A stretch of 64,000 nucleotides of DNA from Sporomusa acidovorans (GTDB taxonomy: Bacteria > Bacillota > Negativicutes > Sporomusales > Sporomusaceae). Location: positions 357,003 through 421,002 of the forward strand of contig NZ_FNAM01000001.1 of the NCBI RefSeq assembly GCF_900101845.1. Direction: 5' to 3'. The translations under genes were made by a program, and so were the position numbers. Of this stretch, positions 1 through 8,407 are shown piece after piece (position 1 is the stretch's first letter; each line of letters starts with the position of its first letter). The notes under the pieces are model-generated. The model searched no databases. It saw nothing but the letters and a program-made list of their open reading frames with translations, and was not told where the DNA came from.

Positions 1-1139
1 TTATGAGCGGACACTTTTTGCAGCGCGGTGAACCATCAATCCTGGATAAATGGTCGCGAGCCAACATGGCCGTTCAGGCCGGGGTTGATCTGGTAATCGA
101 ACTACCCACTGTTTTTTCTGTGCGCAGCGCCCAATATTTTGCTACAGGCGGTATTCAACTGCTTGCTCGCCTGGGGATCGTCAGCCATGTCTGTTTTGGA
201 ACCGAAACTCCTGATTTGGCCGGACTTATTTCCGTCGCCCACGCTTTAAACAAAAAAAATGTTATCCGTATCATGCGCGAAAATATGAAAACAGGACAGA
301 CATATGCCGCCAGCCTGGCAGCAGCCTTAGCGTTGACAACAGATGCCGCCAGCCTGGCTCAAACTCCGAATAATCTCTTAGCCATTGAGTACTTGCGAGC
401 CATTGAAACCTATGCTCCCAGTCTGCAACCGCTTCCCATACAACGTTTATCTGCCAATTATCATGATACAGGTATTAATGCTTCTATTGCTAGTGCCACC
501 GCCGTACGAACAACCCTTCTGAAAGATGGAATTTTAATTCCTGGCAGCCCGGCCTGGAAGGCTGTCCCTCCGGGTAGTGCCAAACAAATTAACGATTTGG
601 TTTTACTTGGTAAAGCACCGGTAACGTTAACAGCCTTAAGTGATATTATTTTAGCAAAAATCAGAACTATGAACATCAATGAGATTGCTGCCCTACCAGA
701 AGTAAATGAAGGCCTGCATAATAAAATAAGCGCTGCCGCTTTACAAGCAACAACCGCTCAGCAATTACTGTTCCAAATAAAAAGCAAGCGCTACACATTA
801 ACTCGCTTACAACGAATTATCATCTACGCACTTCTGGGAATAACCAAAGAAAAGCTATCTGCATTTGATCAGACCGGTCCGCTGTATATTCGTATCCTGG
901 CATTCAACGACAACGGCCGAAAATTATTAAAAGAGATCCGCAAGCAAGCTCTTGTTCCTGTTATAACCAAAACATCCCAGTTTCTTACAAGTAAGCAACG
1001 TCAACATAAAAACTTATCTACGTTGCAAGAAATGCTAGCCTATGATATTGCCGCAACAGATATCTACATGCTTGGTTCACCGAATCACCAATGGAAAGCA
1101 GGCGGTCAGGATTATCACATATCTCCTCAATATGTTTAA
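1..1139 (+). CDS. tmcAL: tRNA(Met) cytidine acetate ligase, 5'-truncated by window edge
   Basis: The 378 visible residues match the YlbM/TmcAL nucleotidyltransferase family, which uses ATP and acetate to make N4-acetylcytidine at the wobble base of elongator tRNA-Met. Visible family features are the SGHFLQRGEP block at the beginning and the alpha-helical C-terminal half. The family is about 400-415 residues long and begins with a nucleotide-binding segment containing an HxGH-type motif. That segment, about 35 residues, is absent, so the real start lies before base 1 and the ATG at 3 is internal. The gene converges on the patatin gene with a 4-base overlap. Neighbours in the ylb order of Bacillus support the call. 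Confidence 0.9.
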   Translation, partial: MSGHFLQRGEPSILDKWSRANMAVQAGVDLVIELPTVFSVRSAQYFATGGIQLLARLGIVSHVCFGTETPDLAGLISVAHALNKKNVIRIMRENMKTGQTYAASLAAALALTTDAASLAQTPNNLLAIEYLRAIETYAPSLQPLPIQRLSANYHDTGINASIASATAVRTTLLKDGILIPGSPAWKAVPPGSAKQINDLVLLGKAPVTLTALSDIILAKIRTMNINEIAALPEVNEGLHNKISAAALQATTAQQLLFQIKSKRYTLTRLQRIIIYALLGITKEKLSAFDQTGPLYIRILAFNDNGRKLLKEIRKQALVPVITKTSQFLTSKQRQHKNLSTLQEMLAYDIAATDIYMLGSPNHQWKAGGQDYHISPQYV

Positions 1140-1903
1140 TCAGACATAAGCTCCTTAATTTGGGGAATAACCGCCTCAGCAGCTCTTTCTCCCGCTAAAG
1201 CACACTCATCCATCATCGCAAATGAACTTGGTGGAAAATTTCCTACGTCAGGTTGAATAAGAATATTGCAATGATGCTGGCGATGTTTACATAATTCTCT
1301 TTCCATAATATCAATAGCTTGAATAATCACATCAAACATATTGGTAATATTGCATATTGTCCCTGCATGTGCCAAGTCAACTGCAATAACAATGTCTGCT
1401 CCCATATTGCGGACAATATCAACCGGCGTTGGGTTTAATACCGCACCATCTATAAACAATCGGTCATCGATAGCAAAAGGAATAAAAATTCCCGGAACAG
1501 AAATACTGGCTCTTACCGCTTGGGCAACATCTCCCTCAGTAAAAACAAATTCGTGTCCACTATTCAATTCAGTTGCTACAATTGCTAAAGGTATCTTAAG
1601 TTCTGAAAAATTTTTTTGTCTTGTTAACAGACGGATCGTTGCCAACGCGCGCTCCCCTGAAACAATCCCCATTTGCGGAATAACAAAATCCAACCAATGA
1701 CGTTTCTTTAAGTTTTGCGCTAATTTCAACATAATTTCCGGATCAAGCCCCGAGGCGTATAACGCACCAATCAAACTGCCAATGCTGCAGCCGGCAATAT
1801 AATCTATCGGGATATGATGAGTTTTTAGTACTTTTAAAACCCCGATATGAGCAATTCCTCTTAGACCGCCCGAACCTAAAGCTAAACCGATTTTTGGTGG
1901 CAC
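1136..1903 (-). CDS. Patatin-like phospholipase (YlbK/RssA family)
   Basis: This 255-residue protein has the patatin signature: a glycine-rich oxyanion loop (LGSGGLRG, residues 9-16), the nucleophile elbow GCSIG (Ser about residue 40) and a later FIDGAV motif carrying the catalytic Asp of the Ser-Asp dyad. Family members are cytosolic serine esterases or lipid acyl hydrolases; the natural substrate is not known. Translation starts at GTG 1903 with GGAGGGG seven bases upstream. It is divergent from ylbJ and convergent with tmcAL, an arrangement related to ylbK-ylbM of Bacillus. Confidence 0.85.
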   Translation of the reverse strand: MPPKIGLALGSGGLRGIAHIGVLKVLKTHHIPIDYIAGCSIGSLIGALYASGLDPEIMLKLAQNLKKRHWLDFVIPQMGIVSGERALATIRLLTRQKNFSELKIPLAIVATELNSGHEFVFTEGDVAQAVRASISVPGIFIPFAIDDRLFIDGAVLNPTPVDIVRNMGADIVIAVDLAHAGTICNITNMFDVIIQAIDIMERELCKHRQHHCNILIQPDVGNFPPSSFAMMDECALAGERAAEAVIPQIKELMSD

Positions 1904-1952
1904 GATCTATCCCCTCCAATACAACTAAGTGTATTTGGTATTTCATATTTAG

Positions 1953-1981
1953 TTATATTACCTCCGGCCTATCCATATATA
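1953..1981 (+). promoter_or_regulatory. Candidate sigma-E promoter of ylbJ
   Basis: TTATATT (1953-1959), a 14-base spacer and CATATATA (1974-1981) match the mother-cell sigma-E pattern (-35 ATATT, 14-15 bases, -10 CATA-rich). ylbJ is a known sigma-E gene in Bacillus subtilis, which agrees with this placement about 40 bases before the start codon. Confidence 0.55.
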
Positions 1982-2020
1982 TATTATCAAACCGCACGGC
2001 TTGGAGGAGGAGATTAACAT

Positions 2021-3271
2021 ATGCGGATTTGGGGCAGTGGCAGACGTTATCGTTCACGGTTACTAACTTATTTTATGGCCTTTTGTACTGTTTTTATTAC
2101 TATTGCAATGGTAATATACCCAAAAGATGCTTTTGATTCGGCAATCATGGGCTTGAATTTGTGGTGGAATGTAGTCTTTCCCTCTCTACTGCCTTTTTTT
2201 ATTTTATCCGAGATTCTGATGGGGATTGGCGTTGTTCATTTTATTGGTGTTTTACTGGAACCGCTAATGAGACCCATATTTAATGTCCCGGGAGTTGGCG
2301 CTTTCGCAATGTCCATGGGATTAGCTTCAGGTTATCCCATGGATGCTGTAATCACATGCAGATTCCGAAAAAATCAACTTTGTACTGCTGTGGAAGCCGA
2401 ACGTCTGTTATCCTTTACGAATACTGCTGATCCACTCTTTATGTTTGGCGCAGTAGCAGTGGGTATGTTTGGCATGCCGGAGTTAGGAGCAACGATAGCT
2501 CTTTCCCACTATATTTCAAGTTTTCTTGTCGGGGTTGCTTTCAGATTCCACGGTCGGAACCGGGATAACTATATCACCGACGCGCCGATAGCCAAAAGCA
2601 ATATTATCATTCGTGCCTTTAGAGCTCTATACAAAGCTCGCCAGGAAGATAAGCGTTCAGCGGGGCAACTGCTTGGTGATGCCGTAAAATCATCAATGAA
2701 TACCATCATACTAATTGGTGGCTTCATTATTGTTTTTTCAGTATTTATTCGCATCATGACCGTCATTGGCGTTACCGATATTTTATCTCATCTATTTGCA
2801 TCCTTGCTAAATTGCATTACCTACAGCACTAATCTGACACCAGCTTTAGTAAGCGGCTTTTTCGAAATAGATTTAGGAACATTGGCAGCCAGTCAAGCCA
2901 ACGCTCCCCTGATTGAAAAAGTTGCTATTGCCAGCGCTATTATCGCCTGGAGTGGTCTTTCCGTTCACGGTCAAGTAGCCAGTATTGTTATCGAATCAGG
3001 CATCCGTATGACTCCCTACATGGTAGGCAGACTACTTCATGCCGTATTTGCCGCAATCCTGACCGTGCTATTTCTTGGATCAGGACAAAGCATAACCAAA
3101 CTGATAGCTATTCCAGTATCAATTAGCCTAAGCCAAAGTAACGGCATAAACTTCTGGTTGACCAGAATGGAACAAACTACCTATCAAATCGGGATCATCC
3201 TGTGCATGATGATTATTTTATCAATTGCCATCCATATATCAAAAGGGATCTACCACTATGTAAAAAAATAA
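2021..3271 (+). CDS. ylbJ: Sporulation integral membrane protein YlbJ
   Basis: The 416-residue polytopic membrane protein matches the YlbJ family: two nucleoside-recognition/gate-type membrane halves with the conserved stretches NVVFPSLLPFF, SGYPMDA and a C-terminal SGLSVHGQ segment. YlbJ is made in the mother cell and is needed for spore cortex formation and heat resistance in Bacillus; its transported molecule, if any, is unknown. About ten hydrophobic segments are visible. The start at 2021 is set by the strong purine-rich site GGAGGAGGAG ending 7 bases before the ATG. It is preceded by a plausible sigma-E promoter, which supports endospore formation in this organism. Confidence 0.9.
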   Translation: MRIWGSGRRYRSRLLTYFMAFCTVFITIAMVIYPKDAFDSAIMGLNLWWNVVFPSLLPFFILSEILMGIGVVHFIGVLLEPLMRPIFNVPGVGAFAMSMGLASGYPMDAVITCRFRKNQLCTAVEAERLLSFTNTADPLFMFGAVAVGMFGMPELGATIALSHYISSFLVGVAFRFHGRNRDNYITDAPIAKSNIIIRAFRALYKARQEDKRSAGQLLGDAVKSSMNTIILIGGFIIVFSVFIRIMTVIGVTDILSHLFASLLNCITYSTNLTPALVSGFFEIDLGTLAASQANAPLIEKVAIASAIIAWSGLSVHGQVASIVIESGIRMTPYMVGRLLHAVFAAILTVLFLGSGQSITKLIAIPVSISLSQSNGINFWLTRMEQTTYQIGIILCMMIILSIAIHISKGIYHYVKK

Positions 3272-3292
3272 ATTATTCCTCAGATTATATCC

Positions 3293-3745
3293 CTATTCAT
3301 TTTTATTTTGTTGTAAATCCCTGTGTCCTTGACGAACTACTTCCAGAGTTTGCTCTAAATTATTTAAAACATGCTTAAATACTTCATCCGCATAGTTAAC
3401 CGCATCAACTTGCAAGTCTTTTGCTGATTTACGCGCCTGTGCAATCAACTCATTTGCTTGTTCCTGCGCCTGCTTATTAATTATGTTATCATCTGTAAGC
3501 TTGATAACATAAGCTTTTGCCTGTTCAACAATACTTTGAGCTTCTTTCTGCGCTTCGTCGAGAATACGCTGACGCTCGGTAATAATCCTTTTAGCTTCCG
3601 AAATTTCTTTAGGCAAAAGTTCGCGAAAATCGTCTAAAAATTTTGCCAAGTCATCTTCTTCCACCACTCTTTTATTCGTAAAAGGTACACGAGCAGCTTC
3701 TACTAACAATGTTTCCATTTCATCCAATAGCTTTTCAATATCCAT
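3293..3745 (-). CDS. Coiled-coil protein of unknown function
   Basis: This protein of about 150 residues is almost entirely charged helix. Residues from about 40 onward (KEISEAKRIITERQ and following) have Ala/Glu/Lys/Gln-rich heptads like the stalk b-subunit of ATP synthase or DivIVA-type coiled coils, but no enzyme motif is visible. An ATG at 3763 is possible. The ATG at 3745 is preferred because AAGGGAGAAG lies directly upstream. It follows coaD on the same strand with a 29-base gap, so it is probably co-transcribed with rsmD-coaD. I do not recognise a function. Confidence 0.7.
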   Translation of the reverse strand: MDIEKLLDEMETLLVEAARVPFTNKRVVEEDDLAKFLDDFRELLPKEISEAKRIITERQRILDEAQKEAQSIVEQAKAYVIKLTDDNIINKQAQEQANELIAQARKSAKDLQVDAVNYADEVFKHVLNNLEQTLEVVRQGHRDLQQNKNE

Positions 3746-3774
3746 AATCTTCTCCCTTCCCATTACACAAAAAT

Positions 3775-4260
3775 CTAACTTTTTTCACGAATTCTTTTTA
3801 TAATTTTATCTTGTAAACATTCAGGTACAAATTCGCTAATAGGGCCGCCAAATTTAGCTAATTCTTTAATTCCACTTGAACTTATAAAGGAATACTCACT
3901 GCTTGTCATCATAAAAATCGTTTCCATCTGTGGATCAATTTTTTTTATGAGCAAAGCCCGTTGGAACTCGTATTCAAAGTCACTTAAGGCCCGCAGGCCT
4001 CGAATAATAAAATTACTGTTCTGACGCCGTACATAGTCATTTAATAAACCGGAAAAACTGTCTACTTTAATATTGGGGATATCCTTAACCGCCATGTTTA
4101 ACATTTCTACCCGTTCTTGCATAGTAAATAACGGTTTTTTATTAGGATTATGAAATACCGCTACAATAACTAAATCAAACATGTTGCTGGCCCGCGAAAA
4201 TATATCAATATGCCCATTCGTAACTGGATCAAAACTGCCAGGGCAAACTCCTATCCGCAT
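3775..4260 (-). CDS. coaD: Phosphopantetheine adenylyltransferase
   Basis: CoaD transfers AMP from ATP to 4'-phosphopantetheine to give dephospho-CoA, the penultimate step of coenzyme A synthesis in the cytosol. The 161-residue length is typical. The nucleotidyltransferase signature PGSFDPVTNGH is at residues 7-17, with the (T/H)xGH motif at 14-17. RGLRALSDFEYEFQ in the middle and the ISSSGIKELA block near the C-terminus are also characteristic. It sits immediately after rsmD, as in most Firmicutes. Confidence 0.97.
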   Translation of the reverse strand: MRIGVCPGSFDPVTNGHIDIFSRASNMFDLVIVAVFHNPNKKPLFTMQERVEMLNMAVKDIPNIKVDSFSGLLNDYVRRQNSNFIIRGLRALSDFEYEFQRALLIKKIDPQMETIFMMTSSEYSFISSSGIKELAKFGGPISEFVPECLQDKIIKRIREKS

Positions 4261-4261
4261 A

Positions 4262-4861
4262 TCAACTGCCTCCTAAAGTAGTTTTTTCATCTTGTATCAA
4301 AAAAGCCACCAATGTCTCTCCATAACGCTCGCTCCGAACCAGCTTCAAATAATGCCAGTCAGTATTGATCTGCTCATGTTTCGAATGTTCAACAACAATA
4401 ACTCCTCCATGTTCGACAACATCACTCATATCAAGTTTTTGAAGTGCAGTATTTACTAATCCCCGGTTATAAGGGGGGTCAACAAATACAAGTGTAAACA
4501 GCCTCCCTGACTTATTTAATGCATCTAGCACTTTGAGCGAATCACCACGTCGAACTTCAGCCATCTTACAAAAATTTGCATGATTAATATTTTCTTTGAC
4601 TGCAGCCAGACTTGCTAAACTATGATCTACAAATAGTGTGTGTGCTGCCCCGCGGCTAAGTGACTCTAATCCCAAATTACCGGTACCGGCAAATAAATCC
4701 AAGACTGTGGCCTCTGCTAGTGCATTTCGGCCATTAGGCAATTCCAGATTCGCGAGAATATTAAAAATAGACTCCTTAACCCGGTCAGCAGTAGGACGGA
4801 CATCAAGACCCCTAGGAACTTTAAGCTTAATTCCCTTGGCAATTCCTGTTATAATTCGCAT
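4262..4861 (-). CDS. rsmD: 16S rRNA (guanine(966)-N2)-methyltransferase
   Basis: RsmD methylates G966 of 16S rRNA using S-adenosylmethionine. The protein begins MRIITGIAKGIKL and carries the conserved RPTADRVKESIFNIL segment, the AdoMet motif LDLFAGTGNLGLE and the catalytic DPPYNRG motif. The frame stays open a further 45 codons upstream, but homologues begin at the MRIITG methionine, and GAGGT lies just before that ATG at 4861, giving 199 residues. Only one base separates it from coaD, so the two are an operon. Confidence 0.95.
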   Translation of the reverse strand: MRIITGIAKGIKLKVPRGLDVRPTADRVKESIFNILANLELPNGRNALAEATVLDLFAGTGNLGLESLSRGAAHTLFVDHSLASLAAVKENINHANFCKMAEVRRGDSLKVLDALNKSGRLFTLVFVDPPYNRGLVNTALQKLDMSDVVEHGGVIVVEHSKHEQINTDWHYLKLVRSERYGETLVAFLIQDEKTTLGGS

Positions 4862-4998
4862 ACATACCTCAAAAAGTGATTTGAATTTCAAGTTTAACAT
4901 AAATATTTTAGCACATTTAAGCAGTTGTAGCACTTTTTGCAAAAAATAATGTGCATTTCTTTTATTATTATTTCCATCGCCACTCTCTGCAAACAAAA

Positions 4999-5020
4999 AA
5001 TAACCGGCTGCCCGGCTATT
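4999..5020 (-). terminator. Intrinsic terminator of the NlpC/P60 gene
   Basis: On the minus strand a nine-pair stem (one G-U) with a four-base loop is followed by six Ts. It lies 15 bases after the stop of the NlpC/P60 gene. Confidence 0.7.
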
Positions 5021-5034
5021 TTTTAATGTTAATA

Positions 5035-5739
5035 TTATCTAAAAACGCGGAAAGCGCCTAAAAATCTTGTTTGATAGTAATCTTTAGACATGGGAGTCAT
5101 TGTTACTGCATTCGCTCCGGAACTAGCATGGATGAACTGTCCATTTCCTACATATATACCGACATGCGAAGGACCGGGAATATATGTACTGTAAAAAACC
5201 AAATCACCTGGCTGAATATCCGCTAAAGGCACTCTTTGCCCAAAATGATATTGTTCATCAGCCACTCTTGGCAAGGAAACGCCATATTGACTATATACAT
5301 AGTAGACAAAGCCGGAGCAATCAAATCCTCCCGGAGATGCTCCCCCCCATACATAAGGAACTCCTAAAAACCGCTGGGCAAACCCGGCTAGTCGCTGACC
5401 AAGTTTTCTATCGCCATTACCACGGCTTACCTCACCAATACCAGTAGCATTTCTTAATATATGCCATGTTCTTAGACCAACAATTCCGTCATCTTCTAAA
5501 CCGTTAGCCTGTTGGAACTCAATTACAGCCCGCTTAGTACCTGAACCGAAATTACCATCTACTTCATATTGATAGAATCCCCTTTTTTTTAATTCTGCTT
5601 GCAACATATAGACTGAATCACCTGCATCTCCTTGTCTCAACACTGGCATATTATTTTCTGAAGCAAATGCTGAATTTAATTGAAATAAAAATACACATAA
5701 AGTTGTAAAAAAAATAATTTTAACTAACTGCAAATACAC
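5035..5739 (-). CDS. Secreted NlpC/P60 peptidoglycan hydrolase with PG-binding domain
   Basis: The 234-residue precursor has a signal peptide (residues 1-27, ending NSAFA-S), a peptidoglycan-binding repeat (about 33-95, with the GNFGSGTKRAVIEFQ core) and an NlpC/P60 endopeptidase domain (about 112-234). The catalytic Cys is C141 in FDCSGF and the His is H192 in SHVGIY, with a third polar position near H204. Such enzymes cut D-Glu-diaminopimelate bonds in cell-wall stem peptides. Its target could be vegetative wall or spore cortex; the sequence does not decide. It is a single-gene unit ending in its own terminator. Confidence 0.88.
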   Translation of the reverse strand: MYLQLVKIIFFTTLCVFLFQLNSAFASENNMPVLRQGDAGDSVYMLQAELKKRGFYQYEVDGNFGSGTKRAVIEFQQANGLEDDGIVGLRTWHILRNATGIGEVSRGNGDRKLGQRLAGFAQRFLGVPYVWGGASPGGFDCSGFVYYVYSQYGVSLPRVADEQYHFGQRVPLADIQPGDLVFYSTYIPGPSHVGIYVGNGQFIHASSGANAVTMTPMSKDYYQTRFLGAFRVFR

Positions 5740-5844
5740 ACCCCCAGTTGTTCTGCCGGTTTCCCTTTATTTCGACATTTCCAGCAAAATTCCTGTAGGA
5801 CTAAAGGCTTATAATATGTCCGAAAAAAATACACAGTCTTACTG

Positions 5845-5873
5845 TTGACAACATTATTATGAATGTGTATACT
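5845..5873 (+). promoter_or_regulatory. Sigma-A promoter of tRNA-Pro
   Basis: A perfect TTGACA (5845-5850), a 17-base spacer and TATACT (5868-5873) end 14 bases before the mature tRNA. It is one of the strongest vegetative promoters in the window, as expected for a tRNA gene. Confidence 0.85.
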
Positions 5874-5887
5874 TAATAACTGTGAGC

Positions 5888-5964
5888 CGGGGCGTAGCGC
5901 AGTTTGGTAGCGCGCTTGGTTCGGGACCAAGAGGCCGCAGGTTCGAATCCTGTCGCCCCGACCA
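5888..5964 (+). tRNA. tRNA-Pro (anticodon CGG)
   Basis: The 77-base gene folds as a standard cloverleaf. The acceptor stem is CGGGGCG/CGCCCCG, the anticodon loop is TTCGGGA with CGG at the anticodon, the T arm contains GTTCGAATC, and the 3' CCA is encoded. It reads CCG codons. It is flanked by its own promoter and terminator. Confidence 0.97.
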
Positions 5965-5998
5965 GATAAATCCCGAAAATTAATAAACAATAATAAAC

Positions 5999-6022
5999 AA
6001 AGCAGAGCGATTGCTCTGCTTT
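5999..6022. terminator. Terminator between tRNA-Pro and the radical SAM gene
   Basis: A perfect ten-pair stem (AAAGCAGAGC/GCTCTGCTTT) with loop GATT is followed on the plus strand by TTAATTTTTTC, ending tRNA-Pro. Because the stem begins with A residues it may also end the convergent radical SAM gene, which stops at 6034. Confidence 0.8.
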
Positions 6023-6033
6023 AATTTTTTCTT

Positions 6034-7767
6034 TCATTTACAAACACCGCATCTTTTACACCCCGCACTACACGGCGGAGTATATTGTCCTGCCTGTGCC
6101 CGATGATATTCGGCTAGTAAATAAGTCTCTTCAAACCCCATATTCAAATTGCCCCATGGAAAAATCTCTGTTTCTTCTCGTGTACGATACAAATAAAATT
6201 CTTCCTTTATATTATGGATTTTGAGTGCCTTCTTCCAGCCTTTTACGCCCCCATTTAACACGGCAGTAAGCAATACTTCTCCTAATTTACGGTCACCCCG
6301 GGCTAATACACCCTGAATATAAGCCTCTCTGGGTTGTTCAATGATAACCTCTATGCCTTTTCGCTTTTTTAGAGTGATTTGAATATACTTTAGTCTGGAA
6401 GCTACTTCTTCCAGCGGCGCCATAGGCAACCATTGAAAAGGTGTAAACGGTTTAGGTATGAATGGGTTAATACTAAAGGTTAGCATTCCCTTATTCCCCA
6501 AGGATTCCATATAACTTTTAACATTATGCGCCATATCTACGATGGCTTCAATATCTTGATTACCTTCTTCCGGCAGCCCTACCATGATGTATAAGCGTAC
6601 ATGAGGAATGCCCGCCGCAGTCGCAATCGTTATTGCGTCAAACAGATTTTTATCGCTAATATTTTTATTAATTATTTTTCGCAGCCGCTCACTGCCTGCT
6701 TCCGGCGCCAGCGTTATGGTTTTGTGCCCGCTGGCAGCCAGTGAATCTACTAAACTGGCCGACAACGAATCAGCCCTAAGGGATGCAACCGACATGGTAA
6801 GTCCTTCATGTAAAATGAGTTGGCATAATTGATCAATTTCAGGATAATCAGAGATAGCCGCCCCCATTAGGCCAACCTTCGCTCTAAATTCTTTTGCTTT
6901 CTTCACACCTTCAGCAATTTGCGTTAACGGTCTAACCCTGGGATTACGAAAACAGTAACCGGCCATACAAAACCGGCAATGTCTGCCGCAACCTCTGGCA
7001 ACCTCAATCAAATACATATTTCTAAACTCAGTCTCAGAGGTAACAATCACTGTCTGACCGGGGTATCTCTCCAGATTTTTAATATACCGCCGTCTTACCT
7101 TGTCAATTGGTACTGCCGAATGCCGTTCAAACTTTTCAATCGTTCCGTCATCATCATAAATCGGCTGATAAAAACGAGGAACATATACCCCTTCTATTTG
7201 GGCTAAACGCAGTAACAGTTCCTCTTTTGCCAGCCCCTGTTCCAAACTATCGTAATAACTATCGAGAAATTCTTGTATTACTTCTTCTCCCTCGCCGATT
7301 ATACAGGCATCAACAAAGTTTGCCAACGGTTCGGGATTAAAGGTGGCGCAAGGCCCGCCAATAATAACCAGCGGGTCAGCGTCCCCCCGTTCAGACGCCA
7401 AGACCGGAACCTTACCTAACATTAGAATAGTAAGCAGATTAAAATAATCCATTTCAAAAGAAACAGCAAAAGCAATCAGGGGAAATTCGTATAATGGTAA
7501 CTGAGTTTCTAACGTTAGTAAAGGCGTGTTTGTCCGGACATACTCAGCTAATGTTTTTTTATCAGGCAAAAACAGCCGTTCACAGGCGGTATCGCCCCGG
7601 CTGTTTATTTGTTCATAGATAATGTGTAAGCCAAGATTAGACATTCCCACATGATAAGTATTAGGATAAACCAGAGCCATAGAGCGGCGGGAACCTGGCG
7701 CGTAAACCAGTGCTCCCCGCTCGGCAGCTACAACTTTTTGTAGCTGTTCTTTTAAAAGCCACGACAT
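6034..7767 (-). CDS. B12-binding-type radical SAM protein (TIGR03960-like)
   Basis: This protein of about 577 residues has an N-terminal B12-binding-like region (YPNTYHVGMSNLG and an IIGGPCATFNPEP segment), then a radical SAM core with the CxxxCxxC cluster motif in RGCGRHCRFC, and a Cys-rich tail (CSAGCKRCGVC). It resembles the family that in Firmicutes sits near ribosomal-maturation and rnase genes; the reaction is not established. The ATG at 7767 is preferred over the one at 7791, because AGGTGG lies at the right distance before 7767 and nothing lies before 7791. No DUF2344 partner follows here. Confidence 0.8.
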   Translation of the reverse strand: MSWLLKEQLQKVVAAERGALVYAPGSRRSMALVYPNTYHVGMSNLGLHIIYEQINSRGDTACERLFLPDKKTLAEYVRTNTPLLTLETQLPLYEFPLIAFAVSFEMDYFNLLTILMLGKVPVLASERGDADPLVIIGGPCATFNPEPLANFVDACIIGEGEEVIQEFLDSYYDSLEQGLAKEELLLRLAQIEGVYVPRFYQPIYDDDGTIEKFERHSAVPIDKVRRRYIKNLERYPGQTVIVTSETEFRNMYLIEVARGCGRHCRFCMAGYCFRNPRVRPLTQIAEGVKKAKEFRAKVGLMGAAISDYPEIDQLCQLILHEGLTMSVASLRADSLSASLVDSLAASGHKTITLAPEAGSERLRKIINKNISDKNLFDAITIATAAGIPHVRLYIMVGLPEEGNQDIEAIVDMAHNVKSYMESLGNKGMLTFSINPFIPKPFTPFQWLPMAPLEEVASRLKYIQITLKKRKGIEVIIEQPREAYIQGVLARGDRKLGEVLLTAVLNGGVKGWKKALKIHNIKEEFYLYRTREETEIFPWGNLNMGFEETYLLAEYHRAQAGQYTPPCSAGCKRCGVCK

Positions 7768-7844
7768 TTGTATCACATCCACCTGTAACATCTGACATAT
7801 TGCTGCAAACTGCTTGCCTGGATAATACTAGTAACTGATTAGGG

Positions 7845-8393
7845 TTACTTATTGCCGTATGTCCAGAGCTTTTGCGAACTGTCTTCCCAAATTATCACCC
7901 GTCCGGCACTGAGTGTGGCTTTTACATCAACCAATCGTTGATTGCGGGAACCGCGAAAGGCTAGTCCTAAATCGCGTTCAGTTGCCTGATATAAACCATC
8001 TATTAGGAGATCTGTCTGTTCAAGTAAGTTCCCAACACTCTTGCGCTTTATAGCCATTGCCGCTAACTGCTCGAAGGTGAAACCGCTATAAGTAACAATA
8101 TGTAAGCCTAAAGACTTTAATTGCTTAGCCAATAGAGATAACGGTTCAGCCTGGAGAAAAGGCTCACCTCCTGAAAAAGTTATTCCCTTTAACAATTTAT
8201 TCCGGGTAGCAATTTCCACAATATAGCGAAAAAGGCTTTCAGCATCTGTAGAATAGCCACCATTTATATCATGAGTGTCCGGGTTATGACATCCAGGACA
8301 TTTGTGCGGACATCCCTGGGTGAATACTACTAATCGTAGCCCAGGTCCGTCCACAATACTTTCCTTAGTTATTCCCGAAAGTCTAATATCCAT
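7845..8393 (-). CDS. nrdG: Anaerobic ribonucleotide reductase activating protein
   Basis: NrdG is the radical SAM activase that generates the glycyl radical on NrdD. The 182-residue length is typical, and the [4Fe-4S] motif CxxxCxxC is at C28, C32 and C35 (TQGCPHKCPGC). TFSGGEPF, an AdoMet-binding motif, follows. It is 14 bases after nrdD in the nrdR-nrdD-nrdG operon. Confidence 0.95.
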   Translation of the reverse strand: MDIRLSGITKESIVDGPGLRLVVFTQGCPHKCPGCHNPDTHDINGGYSTDAESLFRYIVEIATRNKLLKGITFSGGEPFLQAEPLSLLAKQLKSLGLHIVTYSGFTFEQLAAMAIKRKSVGNLLEQTDLLIDGLYQATERDLGLAFRGSRNQRLVDVKATLSAGRVIIWEDSSQKLWTYGNK

Positions 8394-8407
8394 CCTTAAT
8401 TCCGCTC

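Noticed and set aside
5724..5990. 88-residue minus-strand open frame across tRNA-Pro
   Set aside because: It reads the antisense of the tRNA gene, including the familiar tRNA-antisense peptide [10 protein letters not shown]; no binding site.
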